DNA from: Acidimicrobiales bacterium
GTDB lineage: Bacteria > Actinomycetota > Acidimicrobiia > Acidimicrobiales > Palsa-688
Direction: 5' to 3'
Length of the DNA stretch: 23,519 nucleotides
Assembly: GCA_019241495.1 (NCBI GenBank)
Contig: JAFAWZ010000005.1
Span: 1 to 23,519, forward strand
The notes beneath the pieces are model-generated. The model was given only the letters and a program-made list of their open reading frames with translations. It was not told the origin of the DNA and did not search any database. Each line of letters opens with the position of its first letter. Within the stretch, counting starts at the first letter, position 1. Made by a program: the position numbers and the translations under genes. This document shows, one piece after another, positions 21,265-23,519 of this stretch.

Positions 21265-22392
21265 TCAGGCCGGGGGGCCGCTCCCGAGGACGACGTTCCC
21301 GGTGTGCGTCTGGCCGGCCGTGTCCGTCCAACCGATGCTGACCTTGGTGCCGGCATGCTCGCCAGCGAGAAGGGAGCTCAGGTCGTTCGGCGAGGATACG
21401 GTGTGGCCATCGACCGAGGTGATCACGTCACCCGAGGCCAAGCCGGCCTGGGCGGCCGGGCCGTTGGGCACCACCGAGCTGATCGTCGCTCCAGATGAGC
21501 CGTAGTACCCGGATGCCACGAGGACTCCGAGGAACCCGGTCGTTCCCACGTGAACCGACGACGTCGACACGCCCGACTCGATCTGGCGGGCGATGCTCAG
21601 GGCGTCGTTGATCGGTATGGCATAGCCCTCGGTGGCGCTCTGGTTGGAGCTGCTGTCGAACGAGTAGTTGGAGGAGGCGGCCGTGTCGATGCCGATCACC
21701 TGCCCGGACGAGCTCACCAAGGGACCACCCGAGTCGCCCGGTTGGATGTTGGCATCGGTCTCGATCAGACCGGAGAGCTGCTCGCTGGAGCCGTCCAGCT
21801 CGTCACTTGCGGTGATGGCCTGGTCGAGGGCAGTGATCGTCCCAGACGCATGGCTCGGGGTTCCGCCCACACCGCCCGCGTTCCCGGCCGCGAGGACCTG
21901 CTGGCCCACCGCGACGCTCGACGAGTTTCCGATGTTGGCGGCCGACAGCCCCGACGCGCCCTGGAGCTGGAGAACCGCGACGTCCGCGGCCTTGTCGTAG
22001 CTGACCACTGTGGCCGTGTAGGTTCGGCCGTTGCCGACGTCGGTGACCTGTATGGAGGTGGCGCCGTCGATCACGTGGTTGTTCGTCAACACCTCCCCGT
22101 TCGACGTGAGCACGATCCCCGTGCCGGCGCCTGCAGCCCCCTGGTACCCGAAGGTCGTGTTGACGTCCACCAGCGCGTCGTCGATCCGGCTGGCCGCCGA
22201 AGCGGTGTTGGCGCGCGCTGGCTCGGCCGACGGTGACGTCGCCGGCCACAACGCATGACTGAGGCCCAGGCTGGCGCCGGCTGTGCCGATCACCAATGCG
22301 GCTGCGAGCGTGGGACGGGTGCGCGACCAGCGCCTTCTCCTGCGCAGGGGTGGGGCCGATTGGGGGGGATACGAAGACCACATCTCGTTCAT
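21265..22392 (-). CDS. HtrA/DegP-type serine protease with PDZ domain, membrane-anchored
   Basis: A 375-residue protein from ATG 22392, supported by GAGGA (22405-22401) 8 nt upstream; an in-frame GTG at 22407 has no SD. A basic segment ('PPLRRRRRWSRTRP') and a hydrophobic segment (about 28-47) anchor it, followed by a Ser/Ala-rich linker. The trypsin-like domain has H106 ('LTNNHVIDG'), D137 ('DKAADVAVL') and S221 ('IQPGDSGGPLV'). A PDZ domain (about 285-370) ends the protein ('GFLGV', 'GPAAQAGLASGDVITSVDGH'). It would act outside the membrane on misfolded or regulatory proteins. The secreted esterase gene lies upstream on the same strand, 117 bp away. Confidence 0.94.
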   Translation of the reverse strand: MNEMWSSYPPQSAPPLRRRRRWSRTRPTLAAALVIGTAGASLGLSHALWPATSPSAEPARANTASAASRIDDALVDVNTTFGYQGAAGAGTGIVLTSNGEVLTNNHVIDGATSIQVTDVGNGRTYTATVVSYDKAADVAVLQLQGASGLSAANIGNSSSVAVGQQVLAAGNAGGVGGTPSHASGTITALDQAITASDELDGSSEQLSGLIETDANIQPGDSGGPLVSSSGQVIGIDTAASSNYSFDSSSNQSATEGYAIPINDALSIARQIESGVSTSSVHVGTTGFLGVLVASGYYGSSGATISSVVPNGPAAQAGLASGDVITSVDGHTVSSPNDLSSLLAGEHAGTKVSIGWTDTAGQTHTGNVVLGSGPPA

Positions 22393-22509
22393 GGGAACCG
22401 TCCTCACGTTTCCGGTCGAGGGCTACGTTCCCAAGATGGGCCGGGACCCTATGAAGGGCCTGGGACGGATTTGAGAAGTTCCTGAATCCCGCCGGTCAGG
22501 GGTCTCCTG

Positions 22510-23466
22510 TCAGACGGCGTGCCCCGATCCCGATTGGAGCAACTGGAAGATGAAGTGGTCCACGCCTGGAGTGCCGGCTGAGGACGGCCGCCAGTTATGG
22601 GCCCCGCCGGGGTACCACACGTAGCGCAGGTAGGTGCCCGCGGCGCACGGCCAGGTCCGCACGATCGCCCCTCCCGCTGATCCGGTCGTGCCGATCCCAC
22701 AGCCGTCGAGCCCTTTCAGGCTCGCCACCGTCGCAGTGACGGTCGGTTCGGTGAAACCGTAGATGTGCTTGGGGGCCTGTCCGGAGCCGAAGCTCAGGAG
22801 CGGGTCTCTCTCTTGAGCCACGATGACGATGTTGAGCGGGCGCATCGACCGGCACGGCGGGCCGACCGGCACGGCTTCGACCGCGACGAACCCGGCAAAG
22901 GTACCCGGCAGGTCACAGGCCAGGCGGTAGGCCATGCGGCCCCCGTTACTGAAGCCAACGACGTAGACGCGGGAGGGATCGGCGTGGGGTTCGCTGGATA
23001 CGACATCGTGCAGGGCGGTGCGGATGAAACCGACGTCGTCGATGGCGTGCTGGTAGGCCAGACCGCAGCAGTCCCCGGCGTTCCAAGAGCTCTCCCAGCC
23101 CTGGGGCACGATCAGAATGGCGGGAACGTCCAGCCCGGTGAGCCCGCTGTGAACGAGAATGGCGGCAGGTTCTCCACCGCGCCCGTGAAGCAGGACGATT
23201 ACCGGCAAGGTGCCTTGGGCGGCCGTGGGAACGACGGTCAGGTAGGTGCGGGAGACACCATCGACGGTGATTGCATGGCGGGTGGTCACCCAGGGCGCCG
23301 GCACCGCCGCCGTCTCCACCGCAGCAGGCAAGGGCCGGCCCGAAGGCGGGCTGGTGGACGCGGGACGACCAGGGTTGGCCGGTGCAACCATCAACACCGC
23401 GCCGAACGCGGCAGCGACCGCCACCGCGCACGCGGCCATCCTAGCCCCGTGCCCCCTTCTTCCCAT
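22510..23466 (-). CDS. Secreted alpha/beta-hydrolase, LpqC/PHB-depolymerase-like esterase
   Basis: A 318-residue protein with an N-terminal signal or anchor segment (about 10-30, 'MAACAVAVAAAFGAVLMVAP') and a Pro/Ser-rich stretch. The esterase domain (about 60-315) has the oxyanion motif 'VLLHGRGG' (91-98), 'WNAGDCCG' (128-135), typical of the poly(3-hydroxybutyrate) depolymerase/feruloyl esterase group, nucleophile S173 in 'GFSNGGRM', a likely acid D221 ('QERDPLLSF') and H290 ('YPGGAHNW'). Cysteines may form disulfides outside the cell. The substrate is unknown; polyester or acetyl/feruloyl esters are possible. AAGGAG (23482-23477) lies 10 nt before the ATG. A TAAACT hexamer (23503-23498) could be its -10. 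Confidence 0.92.
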   Translation of the reverse strand: MGRRGHGARMAACAVAVAAAFGAVLMVAPANPGRPASTSPPSGRPLPAAVETAAVPAPWVTTRHAITVDGVSRTYLTVVPTAAQGTLPVIVLLHGRGGEPAAILVHSGLTGLDVPAILIVPQGWESSWNAGDCCGLAYQHAIDDVGFIRTALHDVVSSEPHADPSRVYVVGFSNGGRMAYRLACDLPGTFAGFVAVEAVPVGPPCRSMRPLNIVIVAQERDPLLSFGSGQAPKHIYGFTEPTVTATVASLKGLDGCGIGTTGSAGGAIVRTWPCAAGTYLRYVWYPGGAHNWRPSSAGTPGVDHFIFQLLQSGSGHAV

Positions 23467-23519
23467 CTGCCCCCTGCTCCTTCCTCCCTGTTTGCAAGTT
23501 TACCGCTCGCGCAGGCCCG

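Overview
The window is high-GC DNA with many GTG starts and tightly overlapping genes. Its gene families (an actinobacterial-type 'Sensor'/HisKA_3 kinase, a Cfp30B-like double VOC protein, an F420-type LLM oxidoreductase, PadR, a DHA2 exporter) point to an actinobacterium. A deep lineage such as Acidimicrobiia or Thermoleophilia is my inference and not proven here. No phage, plasmid core or CRISPR array is visible.

Layout. (a) 1-2880: the 3' end of an ECF sigma factor; a perfect 18-bp inverted repeat; a SAM methyltransferase; a heme-oxygenase-like iron oxidase carrying all six CADD-type metal ligands; and a two-domain VOC protein. (b) 2893-7305, minus strand: padR, then a four-gene unit of ABC-2 ATPase, permease, NarL-family histidine kinase and response regulator, joined by three 4-nt overlaps. 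(c) 7393-8988: a divergent DHA2 exporter. It shares an 87-bp control region with padR, containing back-to-back promoters and a 30-bp symmetric operator candidate. (d) 9144-10880: a frameshifted epimerase remnant, an intact LLM flavin oxidoreductase and the scar of a toxin-antitoxin locus.

(e) 10957-18129 is the centrepiece: seven genes, mcp-cheW-cheA(REC)-cheB-cheR(TPR)-cheW-REC/GGDEF, each overlapping the next by exactly 4 nt. This is the complete part list of the proteobacterial Wsp surface-sensing system (WspA, B, E, F, C, D, R) in a different order. It has no CheY, no flagellar gene and a receptor with almost no extracytoplasmic domain. The predicted output is c-di-GMP made by a diguanylate cyclase that keeps both its active site and its I-site. 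A Wsp-type chemosensory pathway in an actinobacterial setting is the most interesting feature of the window.

(f) 18130-19493: an AT-rich, gene-poor stretch with decayed sequence (a monooxygenase gene broken by two frameshifts, a possible integrase scrap) ending at a tRNA-Ser(GCU). This looks like an old integration site. (g) 19494-23466: a small conserved hypothetical protein, a possible SpoIIE-phosphatase scrap, a membrane-anchored YceI protein and, on the minus strand, a secreted esterase, an HtrA-type protease with PDZ domain and a small membrane protein.
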